This document shows positions 35,863 to 47,117 of a stretch of DNA of 64,000 bases, piece after piece; position 1 is the stretch's first letter, and each line of letters starts with the position of its first letter. The notes below the pieces were generated by a model. It was not told where the DNA came from and made no database searches. It worked only from the letters and a program-made list of their open reading frames with translations. A program made the translations under genes and the position numbers. The stretch is from Macrostomum hystrix (taxonomy: Eukaryota; Platyhelminthes; Macrostomidae). Location of the stretch: positions 9,109,001-9,173,000 of the forward strand of contig CATNEN010000001.1 in assembly GCA_950097015.1 (NCBI GenBank), in the 5' to 3' direction.

Positions 35863-36926
35863 TTCATAGCTAAACCCCTATCTTTCCAACATATCATTCT
35901 TCCAAACTAATATTTCCCAAACTTCAAACTTCCCCACATCTCAACTTTCCCATATTCCCCGCTGCCTAACTTCCTTATGTCCCCTTCCTCCCCACATCAC
36001 CTAGTCCCGACATCCCTTCTGTATCTTCTCTTCCCCTCTTCCCTAAACATCGGTGCTAGATACAAGTCACAAGCGACAAACTTGCCTCGCAAAATGGGCG
36101 ATAAAGTGTAATCGGAAGCGAAAAGCTTAGAGGAAAACAAGGGAAAATTGCGGCAGAATTTCACCAGGACTTTTGTTTGTTATACACAGTAAGGCAGGTA
36201 AGCACAGTGTAAAAATAGATCTAGCTCTGCCAAGTTACGATATCATGAAAAATGTTAAAATCAGTGATGTGTCACTAATGCATAGCATTGCAAGAATGCA
36301 CCGCTGCTTTAATCATTGCCGACGTTGTAAACGAACAGAGAACTGTATAAAAATGCTTCATCTTCTACTATACTAAAAATGAAAATCTTGCTTGGGGATC
36401 ATGGTCAACTTGGGGATCATTGTCAGCTAGGGGATCATTGTAACTTAAAAAAAGCTGAAACTACAGCTGCTAAAAAGTATATACTAGATGAATTAAAAAT
36501 ATTTATGCTCCCCGAAGGGGGGCAAAACTTGCTAGTAATATAATTTCACCAGGACTTCTGTTTGATATGCACAGGAAGGCAGGTAAACACGGTGTAAAAA
36601 TAGAATAGCTCTGCCAAGTAATACGATATCATGAAAAATGTTAAAATCAGTGATGTGTCACTAATGCATAGCATTGCAAGAATGCACCGCTGCTTTAATC
36701 ATTGCCGACGTTGTAAACAAACAGAGAACTGTATAAAACATGCTTCATCTTCTCTATACTATACTAAAAATGAAAATCTTGCTTGGGGATCATGGTCAAC
36801 TTGGGGATCATTGTCAGCTGGGGGATCATTGTAACTTTAAAAAAGCTGAAACTGCAGCTGCTAAAAAGTATCTACTGGACGAATTAAAAATATTTCTGCT
36901 CCCCGAATGGGGACAAAACTTGCTAG
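35863..36926. repeat. 1.06-kb segment between 22-bp direct repeats, containing a ~385-bp tandem duplication
   Basis: An identical 22-bp sequence beginning 'tactatgctaaagctgttat' occurs at 35841-35862 and 36927-36948. Between them, two similar units start 'aatttcaccaggactt' at 36157 and 36542, offset 385 bp, each ending 'caaaacttgctagta'. Unit copies differ by scattered substitutions and small indels. No recognisable coding domain. Confidence 0.75.
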
Positions 36927-37199
36927 TACTATGCTAAAGCTGTTATTTAGATTGAATGAACACCGAAAAACGCATTGTGTTGTTTACATTTGTTGCATCA
37001 TTTATTCACGCGTTTATTAGTTTCAGTGTTTGTATCAGTGTTTATGAATTAATTTAAAAGCTTTAACCTTCCAACATACGACAGGATTAAAATTCAATAA
37101 CGCTGTGTTCGCAAAAGTTGCATACATAAACGTTTAACATTAACATTTGTTCTTTAACATGCTTTTCAATAGTTAGTTTCTGTTATCGATTCAAATCAG

Positions 37200-38229
37200 T
37201 TATTGGAATAATTCAATAAGTTGTCTCCGCCGGTTGTCGTTTGCGTTCACTACTTCGCCCTCCATGGGTATATCGATGCCCACCACCGGATGCAAAAGCT
37301 CTGCTGCCAAATTGTCGTCAACTTGTCCTTCAAGTTGAATGCAAAGATTGTGCAGAACAACACACGCCTTGACTATCTCAGCAGAGTAAACAGGACCTTG
37401 AACGCGCAGACCATTGAGACAGGGGAAGCGCAATTTTAGCAGTCCGATACTCTACGACTGATCGCGTCTTCTTTTGAGCCCTGTTAAATGCGGCGGTTGC
37501 TGGAGGCAGATTGTCGCCTAGAACAGGTGGTATTAACCAATCCAAGCAAGGGAAAATACTGTCACCGAGTATGACGGCTCCTGGGATTGGACGCCATTGC
37601 TCCATCTGGAAACGTGTAAACAGACTGCTGTTGCGCAACACCCTTGCGTCGCTTACACTTCCCGGCCATGATGCGTTGCAAAAATAAAATTGATGATCTG
37701 GTCCGCTCACAAGTAGCACATTCAACGGTCCTTTACGGTCCACGAACTGGTTTTCGTGAAGTCCAGGTTTCTTAATGGGAATAAGGGTCCTATCGATGAG
37801 TCCACAGACAGAAGGCATTCCTGCGATGTTAAAGAACTTCTGCACAACGTTGTTGATGTCCGGCCAAGCAACGGTATGGTGAAAAAGCTCAGAGTTAATG
37901 GCAGTCGTTACGCGGCGCACAACTCTTGTGACAGACGACTCGGAAGGCCCGTGCGCGTCTCGAAGTACGTGGTAGAAGCCGTTACAGGCGTAGAAACGCA
38001 ATGCGGTCAACGCTTGCTCCCTGGCACTCAATTGACCACTTCGAACGCTACCATACTCCAAGGTTGGGCGAATTTCTTCGAGCAGATGCTCGAACGTAGG
38101 TGGCAACATTCTAAAGCGCTGTCTAAAATCCCAGTCGTCGACGAAGTTCAAGCGCTCTCGAAATTCCCTTGGACGCGGCCCGGATTCCTCTTCGAGCAAA
38201 TTAAGGGCGTCGTATATAGGCAGCTCCAT
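37200..38229 (-). pseudogene. PIF/Harbinger (HARBI1-like) transposase, one frameshift
   Basis: DDE transposase of a PIF/Harbinger transposon. The main frame (38229 to about 37455) encodes an N-terminal helical region (FRQRFRMLPPTFEHLLEEI) then VCGLIDRTLIPI with the first catalytic Asp, GPLNVLLVSGPDHQF, PGSVSDARVLRNS and ILGDSIFPCLDW with the second Asp. The family Glu (SVVEY) is next to the break at about 37446-37452. The C-terminal part (RFPCLNGLRVQGPV, VLHNLC) continues in another frame to 37200. Only one disruption is seen, so inactivation may be recent or an assembly error. Intact copies may exist elsewhere in the genome. Confidence 0.85.
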
Positions 38230-38482
38230 TTCTTAGCACCTAAGTAGGATGCTAAGTTTTAACCGTGGAAATGTGGTTATTTTAGCAGCGCTGGTATGCT
38301 CCTGAAACCAACCGTTACCAGCCCCCGAGAACACCCTACTTTGAGCCATAGACATAGACGTTCTAAATCAATACAAGCAGCCTCAGTTTTACCAGCCAAT
38401 TCGTGAAACCACAGCTTACCAGACTGCTAATAGTTAGCAGCTGCTAAAGTTCGCCATGAAACCAAACTTCAAGTAGCTGCGG

Positions 38483-39330
38483 TTATTTACCAGTTACCAG
38501 TTGCTCATGAAATTGGTCCCAGATGACATCCATAGTTGCATTGCAGGTATGCGGCCTGGCGTTGTCCTGCTGCAGCACAATGCCCCTGGTGATCATTCCC
38601 CGGCGCTCACTCTTGATCTTCTCACGCAGCCGTTCCAACATTTCACAGTAGTACTGGGCATTGATGGTTCTGCCTTCAGGTAGCCACTCGATCAGCAAGA
38701 TGCCTTCTCTGTCCCAGAACACGGTGGCCATGCGCTTACCTGCTGACTGCACCGCCTTGGCCTTGACCGGTGGGGGTTCGTGAGTAGCCTTCCAGACGCT
38801 GCTCTGCCGTTTCGTTTCTGGTTCGTAGAAGTGAAACCACGTTTCATCACCAGTCACCAGGCGGCCAAGAAAGTCGGGCTCGTTTTGATAGGCGTTGAGT
38901 AGGTGGCGGCACATCTGGACCCTCTCTTGCAGTTGGACAGGAGTCAGCAGTTTAGGGACCCATCGTGCAACAACTCGTGTCATATGCAGATGGTCGGAGA
39001 TGATGCGATGAATGCTCTTCATTGGTATCTCCAACAAGTCCTCTAACTGCCTCAGGGTTGCTCCACTATCATCGTCCAGGGCATGCTGCACACGCTGGAT
39101 GTTGTCACTGGAAGTGGATGACCGCGGTGCACCTGGGCGTGGAGCATCATCAACTGTTTCCCGCCGTCCTTAAAGCGCTGCATCCACTTTGACACCGTTT
39201 GTTTCGAAGGTGCATCCTCGCTAAAGATTTGCAGCAGCTCGCGGTAAATATCAACCTGCTTCTTCTGCTGCTTTTTATGAATTTATGCGAATTTATGTCA
39301 GCGAATTTATGACACAACCCTCGTATAATC
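38483..39330 (-). pseudogene. mariner-type transposase, 3' truncated and frameshifted
   Basis: The minus-strand frame from 39091 contains VTGDETWFHFYEPETKRQSS and QQDNARPH, hallmarks of mariner-family DDE/D transposases. The N-terminal part (DIYRELLQIFSEDAPSKQT, then VSKWMQRFK) lies upstream in another frame; the break is at about 39170. The product stops at 38483 before the third catalytic acid. A terminal-repeat-like 'tacgagggttgtgtcataaa' (minus strand) lies near 39326; no matching right end was found. Confidence 0.8.
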
Positions 39331-39529
39331 CGAAAAAACTGTTACGATGCGGTTTGATGGGCAGGTGCGAGGTGCGAAGCCTGGGATGACTAACACTATC
39401 AGAGACTTCACTCATATTTCCTCGTTGGACTATGAAGGACTTGATTATTCAAATAATTCGAAAAAAATGTTGAACAAAAGAAAAATTTGCTTGTGGAACG
39501 ATAATCAGTTTTCTTTTTAAATCATTATA

Positions 39530-39900
39530 TTTGAGTATAGTTTAGTATTTAAAATACCCACTGCCAATTCACGATCACTCCCAAACCGAACGACCAATTT
39601 TCGTGAAATTCCACCAGTTGAATCAAAATTTTCCGCTCATTACGATGAACCAACTTTCAAAGCCGCCCTCTAAGACCCTGGTGACAATGATGACTAACAC
39701 TGCTCCGTATACGGCAAATCCATGATTTGTTAAAAAATTACCAAATTAGTAACACCCGACGAGAATCGTTGAATATCTCGACGATGCCAGTGTTTTGTGA
39801 TTCTGAAAATTGAGCGGAAAATTGTAGCCCGTTTTCAGGATTTTCATGGCGGTTCGGTGAATATTTTAAAAGATACAAAAAAGGAAAAGTGTGGGTATTT
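39530..39900. mobile_element. MITE related to the one at 41034-41555
   Basis: Shares 'atacccactgccaa', 'gaatcgttgaatatctcgac' and 'tgttttgtgattc' with the better-preserved copy in intron 3 of copy C. Ends are 'tttaaaatacccactgcc' and 'gtgtgggtattt'. Confidence 0.6.
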
Positions 39901-39960
39901 ATTTTTATTATATATATCTGCCTAAAACCTTATTTTACGCTGTTGTTCCGAAATAGTGTT

Positions 39961-42900
39961 TTAAGCGCAATTGCTGCCAAACGGAGCGATGAGGCGCAGG
40001 ATGACGTAGCCTTGGTCGTTGCTCAGGTTGCCACCAGAGATGCTCAAACAGCCGCTACCGCCACAGAACGAGCCGCCGCCGCCGCCGCATTGGTCTCCGT
40101 CAACTCCAGCACCGCCGCCGCTGTAGCCGCCGCCAGCACCGGCCGCTCCGCTGTAGGACGTCGTCCCGTATCCGCCGCCTCCACCGCCACCGAAGCCGCC
40201 GTGGGCCGGGCAGCCGTTTCCCGACAGACCGCCGGCCCAGTTGTCAGTCCGACCGCGACCGCCGTCGCCCTTGTGAATCTCAGTTCTAGTGGCAGCCTTG
40301 GCGAGCCAGCCGGCGCCGCAGCCGCCATAGTTAACACCTCCTGGTGTGTTGGCAACATTGTTTGTGCCCGGATTTCCATCGCTACCGCCAGTGCCAATCA
40401 GAGTCGCCTATAAAAGCACGTGCGGATTTTCTTCGTTTGTAACGTACTCGGCGAGTAACAGGAGGACTAACAAGCCATTTTGTCGCCAAGGAAGGCAATT
40501 TTCCTCACATCTCTGTCTAGATAAAGGTTGGTGACCACTGAAGTCGGAGATGTGAGGCAGGCACATTCGGGTGACGCGCTGATAAAGTTTGAAGGCCTGG
40601 CAAGGCCGCGCTGAGGCGCAGCGCGAATTTCATACACGTCTAGTGGTGTATGACATACGCAAGCTCTTATGGGAAACATCAGACCTTCGGCAAGAACCGT
40701 TGAATATGTTGCTTCGTTCAGGTGCAGCACAAAATGTTGTGATGGGGAATTCCCTCCCATGGTATATTAATCGTACTCGTAGTTCTACGGTTAAATCCAG
40801 CTTATTAAAATTATTCCTACCGAAGTTCCCATTGAGTTTGAGCCGCTAGTTGACGATTCGCCAGGTCGACCTGTGAAATGTTTTGTGTAGGGAAGACGAA
40901 ATTTAAGACAGCTAGTCACTACATAGACTGGGGGAGTGCCAGGGAACGGAATATCTTGCTAACAGATGCAAGAAGCCTGTCAGAGCGTTTTAGTTAGCAG
41001 TAGAAAGAGCAAGCTTTTGTAACCCCTGGGGAAGACCACGTGGTATTTCAAATACCCACTGCCAACTTCACGGTAGCTCCCGAACCGAATGACCGGTTTT
41101 CATGAAACTTCACTATCTGAATCAAAATTTTCCGCCATTTACAATGAAATAACTTTCAAAGCCGTCCGACGTCAGCATCGTCAAGATATTCAGCGATTCT
41201 TGTCGGAGACCCTGGTGACCAGGACAAGAAACATTGCTCTGCATAAACCTATGTGGCGAATCCATATTCTTTCAAAAACGAAAAAGTTAACAGTTTATTC
41301 AATCCAAATTAGTATAGAATGATAGCCTACATGTCATTAAATTTTGTGAGCAGAAAAATGATGCCTATATTGGTGATTTTTGCCAGCAGACACGCCGACA
41401 AGAATCGTTGAATATCTCGACGGTGCCAATGTTTTGTGATTCAGGAAATTGTATCATCGGATAGAGCGGAAAATTGTGGCGATCGGTTGAATATTTTCGG
41501 AGATACAGAAAGATTAACATTTTGGGATATTGAAATTTGAAATACCCCCGTGGTCGTGTTAAAATTAAATGCAGTAAATTATTTACATCAGCGAGTGAAG
41601 TCAGAGAAACGCACCATTGTTCGTGTAGGACGCTCCACCACCGCCGCCAGCAGCCATCAGCAGCTGATTATTCGCTGTCAGGTACACGAAGCTGCCTCCG
41701 CCACCTCCGCCGCCGGAGTTGGTAGCGGCAGACGGACCGCCCGCCTGTCCGACCACAATGGACAGCTCGTTGCCAGCAGTCAGGCTGACATTGCCAGCAA
41801 CCAGGGCACCTCTGCCGCCGAACTTGTCGTTGCTAACGACTGTATTATCGCCACCCTTGGCACCAGCGATGTCTATACGGTAGCAGCCGGTAACGTTGAT
41901 CACCATTTGCTGGACGGCGCCAATCCGTCCAGTTGTGATGTCTGAAAATGGAATCCGACCCAATGGCACCGCGAATGTCATGTCAGGTGAATTTTTAACT
42001 AACTCGAGGACATGTAAGTGGCTACTAATGATAATAATTGTAGGAGGGCAGCGGGCGATGGCACATCCAGCCAGCGAGGAGGCAATTCTGCCCATTTCGT
42101 TAACTCCTGAGCACACACGCACACAGATACTGTACGCAGGCACAAGCTCGCACAGGGGTGTATACATCGGCTCTAGTAGTTTGGCCCTCCGAAGCCCTCA
42201 AGCCCTGTCTTAAATTGATGGGACCTCGCAACGGAATCGAGCTAGGTAAGAGAGGTAAGAGAGGCTTGCAAAAGAGATAAAAGAACTTACTCGTGAACAC
42301 CCTGGTGATGTTGATACTCGGAATCGGCTTCACCAGTTCATCGAAGCCCTGGGATTTCATCACAATGGCATCCGGTTCGCCACCCAGGATTCGCAAATTG
42401 CTGCTTCCAGAGGAGCCGGAGGCCGGATTGATTGCCACCAGCTGGCAAAGACTGCTGCTTCTCCAGAACACCGAGGCAGCGCAGCCCTTCATCAGGCATC
42501 GAACCGCGCACTCCTCAACGGATGCCACGCCGCTGATGTTGAACACCTGGCTAATGACTGACGTCGTGTTGATGACGAGCAAGCCATTGTGCTGGATGTA
42601 GCGAGTTTGATTACACTGGCCTTTGTTGTTGAAATTGATAGGCATTTAAATTCGCATCAAAACTAAAGTCAATGCACTAAAGTCTTTGTCAAGGCACAAA
42701 GACACCCGAGGGTTGAGTTATACTCGTAGAAAGTTTGCCTCCCTGAGCTCGAACGAGGCCACATTCATTTTTAGGGCGCAGCCGCGGTGAGAAGACTTAA
42801 TGCTTGTCGTTCAATTTACGCCATTGAGGGCCAACCTCCAAGGCACTGCGTACAGTATCTGTGTGCGTGTGTGCTCAGGAGTCAGCGAAACGGGCAGAAT

Positions 42901-43085
42901 TGCCTCCTCGCTGCCTGTGGGTCTAGTGTCACCGAATGATGTGCCATTGCCCACGGCCATCCAACAGTTATTGTTTCTTATCGACGAAGTTGTCCAAGAG
43001 CAGAAACACTGTTACCTTGCGCTATTGGAATGCAGCAGGAAGCCAGGGCTATCCAGACAGTAATGATGAGTTTTGCTATTTCCAT
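39961..43085 (-). CDS. Secreted PAN-like / ALK-type glycine-rich protein, copy C (407 aa)
   Basis: Inferred exons: complement(39961-40407, 40821-40870, 41615-41941, 42291-42620, 43016-43085), 408 codons with TAA stop. A hydrophobic signal peptide (MEIAKLIITVWIALASCC) is in exon 1. Exon 2 is again 330 nt, with ASVEECAVRCLMKGCAASVF and LCQL. Exon 3 has GCYRIDIAGAKGGD, LSIVVGQAGGPSAATNSG and LLMAAGGGGGASY. Exon 4 is a shortened GRPGESSTSG link (50 nt instead of 53). The last exon has GGCGAGWLAKAA, GGFGGGGGGGYG and CGGGGGSFCGGSGC. No membrane span. Intron phases match A and B exactly (1,1,1,0). SINEs or a MITE occupy all four introns, and 5.3 kb of transposon debris separates it from copy B. Function unknown. 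Confidence 0.87.
40514..40740 (+). mobile_element. SINE type C copy in intron 4 of copy C
   Basis: Landmarks 'gcacattcgggtgacgcgct', 'ggcctggcaaggccgcgctg' and 'cagaccttcggcaagaaccg', ending near 'gttcaggtgcagcac'. Confidence 0.7.
41034..41555. mobile_element. MITE in intron 3 of copy C
   Basis: The left end 'gaccacgtggtatttcaaat' is nearly complementary to the right end 'tttgaaatacccccgtggtc'. The interior has 'gaatcgttgaatatctcgac'. Related sequence occurs at 39530-39900 and, reversed, at 54488-54705. No ORF. Confidence 0.65.
42027..42244 (-). mobile_element. SINE type B copy in intron 2 of copy C
   Basis: Reverse-oriented. Contains 'ccagcgaggaggcaattctg' and 'gcacacacgcacacagatac'; the left end has 'gataataattg', a tail remnant. 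Confidence 0.7.
42735..42975 (+). mobile_element. SINE type B copy in intron 1 of copy C, degraded
   Basis: Contains 'gaggccacattcatttttag', 'ggcgcagccgcggtgagaag' and 'gtgtgctcaggagtcagcga'. The 5' tRNA-like part is mostly lost. Confidence 0.65.
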
Positions 43086-44467
43086 TGCTGGAATATTCAG
43101 CTAGTGGGTCTATAATTCTATCCCTGTAGATAATGCGCTTCATTTTATGCCAGTATTTTTCTGTCAACAATTTTTTTAAACCAAGTCATACTGCCCAATT
43201 CATTGGCTTTGTTACCTAAGCTAGTACAGTAGACAGCGCTGCATATTTAATTGAAAGCACAAGAGCTCCATAATTTTTAGGCACGAAAAATAGCATATGC
43301 ATAATCTATCATACAACTTGTAGTTCTTAGTTGATACGATGGAAATACGACAGCTAGAGAGCTGTCGTATTTCTCATGGATTTCGTACTCCGATGGATAC
43401 GATGGAAATGCGAAAACTGCGGACAAGGATGCGAGTAAGCCAATTGTATGCAATCTGACAAGTGCCAATAAACTTCTGCCAGTGATACATTAAAAAAATA
43501 ATTTTTTTTCCTAGTTTTTTTCTATATTGACATTTGCAACTGTCTCTTCATACTTTGTTTTACCCTTTTACAAAAAAGTTATCAAAATTGTAATCTGAAA
43601 CACGTGAAAGTCGCATTTTCACGTGCATTTTTACGTGAAAATCTGCCTTTATTAAATTTTCCAAGAAACGAAGCGCCCCGTCCTTCTTCTTCAAGTAGTC
43701 CTTGGTATAGTCCTCGGTACAGTATACGTAATCATTGAAAATTGTCCTTACATGGCCTTCTATTCTACTTGTAAGTAAGCAAAATAAAACAAAGGAAGTT
43801 TACTTTTCTCACCTGAATTCAATTTCTATTTGATTTCTATACTTTCCCGCGACTGATCAATTTCCGTTTTGTCAAATTTTGAATACGCACTTTAAATGTT
43901 TGAAGTATATTTACCGTTGATGCAAATAAGCGTTTAAACTAAAATAAATAAACTCCGATGTAATCGGTATGCGAATGTCAGTAAGAACTAAAATAGGCGG
44001 CTACAATAAATACAGAGAATCTTGTGCTGAATCGTCAATAGAGAATCACAATGAAAGTATTAAGTAAAAAGTACAGTTCCACGATATACAGTGTAAGCAC
44101 GAGAAGAGGACTTATAAAGTGCAAAAAAGAAAGTTGTCCGTAATTCTTCCGTGGAAAGAATAAAAGTTTTTTTTCAAAGAGATTATAGGAAACCGGTTAA
44201 AAGCCTTTTGCAAAAACATGCATATCTATCTAAAAATTATGATGGTTCTTAATAGCAGCAATCAACGTGTCCGACGATCGTATGAAAAAATTTATTCCCT
44301 ATTTATTGTTAAATTATATTCGCTTGCTTTTCGTCGGGTTTAGTCAAATGTACAAGTATATACTAGAATTAGACAAAAAATTAAAATATAGTTTTTTTTC
44401 AATTTATATTATTTCCAACTTCAGAGCACGAATTAATGAACATAATTTTTAAGAAAGTTCTTAAATT
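43086..44467. other. Intergenic region
   Basis: AT-rich 1.4 kb between copy C and the EF-hand gene. A perfect hairpin (14-bp arms gaaatacgacagct, 4-nt loop) lies at about 43340-43371. No gene or transposon recognised. Confidence 0.5.
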
Positions 44468-45361
44468 TCACTCGTCATCGGACCTGTTCATCCACTCGAG
44501 AAATTCTCGATAATTGATTCTGCCGTCGCAGTTCTTGTCGCTGTTGGCAAAGAATCTTTCAACATCGACGGCGCCGAACATTGAGCCAGCGCCCATCTCT
44601 CGAATGGCCTGATTGATTGAATTGCGCAGAATGTAAAATTACGATAGGGAAATTCTTTCATCTCTACTTACAGTAGAAAATGTGAAAAGTTGTAGTATAT
44701 TATACAAAATGCTAAATTTAAATTCTCGTCATATAGCAGGCACCTGTTGCAGCTCCTCTTTCGTGATGAAACCGTTGCCATCTTTGTCAATCTTTTCAAA
44801 TAGCTGTCGCCACTGGGTATAACGGTAGACAATGGCCCTGTATGAATAATGACTCAATATTTTAAAATGGTAATGAAATATAAGGATATTTTACATTGAA
44901 ATTAAAATTTAAATCAATTTTTCAAGATAACTCACTGCCTCTGAGCTCTTGGTATCTCGTTGAGTGTCTTCTGGTATTCCTCCAAGGTGATTTTGCCGTC
45001 TCGATTGTGATCAAACAGTCGTAGATATTTCTGAGTTTTCAATTGAAAGTGCATGTATCGATCGTAAGCGAGTTCATGGGTGAGTTCATGAGTGAGTTCA
45101 TGAGTGAGGAAAGAATGTGTGAATGGGAGTGTAAAAGTTTATATGCGACTCTTTTTTTCAGATTAAAAAATGCAGATCCAATCGAGATGTAAAATACAAA
45201 AAATAACAAGTAACGGTGAGCATGCGGGAGCTCACCTGCACAAAAAGCTCATTGTGATGCCGCTTGTACAGATACTCTCGCAGTTCGTCTGCTGTGACAA
45301 CTCCGGCACCTTTCTTGTCAATCATCTTGAAAGCGCGCAGTAACTCCTCCTCAGTGGTCAT
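44468..45361 (-). CDS. Calmodulin-like EF-hand protein, 151 aa
   Basis: Small cytosolic calcium-binding protein. Inferred exons: complement(44468-44608, 44744-44837, 44936-45030, 45236-45361), 152 codons with TGA stop. Four EF-hand loops are visible. EF1 DKKGAGVVTADE lacks the acidic or Asn residues at loop positions 3 and 5 and probably does not bind calcium. EF2 DHNRDGKITLEE, EF3 DKDGNGFITKEE and EF4 DKNCDGRINYRE keep the Asp/Asn ligands and the final Glu. The two-lobe layout and length match the calmodulin/troponin C/caltractin superfamily, but it is too diverged for calmodulin itself. The start ATG at 45359-45361 gives MTTEEELLRAFKMIDK, the expected first helix. Partner unknown. No targeting sequence is visible. 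Confidence 0.92.
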
Positions 45362-46395
45362 TGTGCTGGCCTGGCTTCGAATGAAAACTCAATCCCGCTT
45401 CAAACAAATTTGTTCTAGTTCTAGTTCTAGAATATATTTCTGCGCACCGGGTTGAGTATGCCCAGAGCAGCTTTTAAACAATACAATTGTGTCTATAGAC
45501 CTCAATTCACCTGTATCTATAGAAACCTTCTGTTAGCAAACTGCTCAAACAATATGGGGATATTCTATCCTGAGATGTGCTGTCGGCCTCCAGACTCGGT
45601 GTATTTACTCGTCTGTTTTACACTAAGCCTACATGTAGCATGCCATTGGCCACTGAGCCCCTGGTAGCTGCATGACCCAGTCACTCAGCCTCCTAACAAC
45701 CTGGCCAATGTTGACCGAGAGCAGAAAGGCTGCGGGCGGACCGCTCATGCGTGTGTTCCTCTGCTCAGGCACAGCGCAATCGACGCGAGGAGGATGAGGC
45801 GGGGAAGGGGAGAATAGAGAACAAGATTTTTTGGGAAGAACGCGACCACCGCTCTACAGCATCAGGCTGCTGGGAGAATGGCTTGGGCTCAAGCCCAGGT
45901 GAGCCCGAATAGGACAAGGCATGATACGAACTCTCACCTGGGCTTCAAGGTCAGCGTGCTCTCTCAGCCCACCTCAATGCCTGCTGCTGCATTCGTTGCC
46001 TCTCTCTACTCTATAGATTGCTTTCCACCTTTTACGTCATTTGAGCTCACTTTTCCGTGATAAGGAGTGCTTCATCCATGACTTTCTCTCTCCATTGAAG
46101 GTTAGAAACGACAGTATTACATTTATTATATAAAAAACTCCAATGAAAGTCAAAAGACACCTGCAGTCCGTTTTTGAACGTGTAAAGACCGTTATTGAAC
46201 AGTTTTGGCTGGTACCTAGTTTTTTAGTTAATGTAATCTAGATCTAAAGGAGTATATTTCTTTACATGTAAGCTTTGATTTTGAACTCCCTGTATTGACC
46301 TCGCTTGACATAACCAAAAGCTACGTCCATTGTAAATGGAGAGATGTTTCTATCGATTTCTTTAAGACACACATGCAAACACTTCGTTAATTGTG

Positions 46396-46565
46396 AGTGG
46401 TTGTAGCTTAATGGTAAGAGCGTCGGACGTAGGATGTCGATGCGTCGTCGGTAATTGATTGTGGGTGTGGCGTCCCCCTGTCCATGGACTGAACAGCCGT
46501 ACGCAGCCTTCAGAGGCGCCACACAATAGCTGCAGCTGTGCGCATCTGGCCCGATTCTGTTAACA
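46396..46565 (+). mobile_element. SINE type A copy, internally deleted
   Basis: The head 'gtggttgtagcttaatggta' joins directly to 'tgattgtgggtgtggcgtcc' and 'ccatggactgaacagccgta'. It lacks about 140 bp of the core found in the 54712 copy. Confidence 0.75.
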
Positions 46566-46734
46566 GTCTTTAACAAAGTAAAGTTTTATCGCTATTTGGT
46601 TCAAATTTGGCTAAAATCTAAAATTCTAATTCCAAGTTGAAGCAACCAATTTAAGCTTTAAACATTCTAATTTAACAAAGACCGTTAAAAGCCTAAGTTG
46701 CGTCAGTTCTTTCAACAGTATAACTACCAAGGGG

Positions 46735-46990
46735 GGAATTTCCCCCAGACAATGATTTTTGCTGCACCCGAACGGAGCAACGCAAGCACACGAAACTCAA
46801 GAACACGGGCCAACTTTTTGTTGCGCATCTTCTGAAACGAGAATCATGTCGCCAGCCCTTCAGAATGTCGGGATATTTTACCGTTTCGGTCGAAGGTCAG
46901 ATTTTTCCCGTAAGGATAGTGTATTTCATAACCCATACATGACTTTGCACTGCGCCTCAGTGCAGTCTTTCCAGGATTGTTTGACAGACT
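46735..46990 (-). mobile_element. SINE type C copy
   Basis: Begins 'tgctgcacccgaacggagca', then 'gtcgccagcccttcagaatg' and 'ctgcgcctcagtgcagtctt'. Inverse orientation to the copy at 47118-47425. Confidence 0.7.
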
Positions 46991-47117
46991 AGACGATTGT
47001 CCTGTGTTTGAGCTTCGTCCCATGTTGAGGCTGCTCAGCGAAATGAGAGAGAAATCAGAGAGAGAAATCAGAGAAATTTGCATCAGGGTTTCCATATTCA
47101 GCTACTTGTTGAAGGTC

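Noticed and set aside
36157-36930. Possible thrombospondin-like or Cys-rich peptide (MHRCFNHCRRCKRTENC)
   Set aside because: Short frames, broken differently in the two tandem units, inside a transposon region.
39889-40413. Plus-strand Ala-rich ORF of 174 aa
   Set aside because: Antisense of the GC-rich glycine exon of copy C; the minus frame has domain motifs and splice continuity.
43277-43468. Possible small secreted peptide (MALVRLHTIGLLAS...) on minus
   Set aside because: The start is TTG, not ATG, and the frame crosses the perfect hairpin; no other support.
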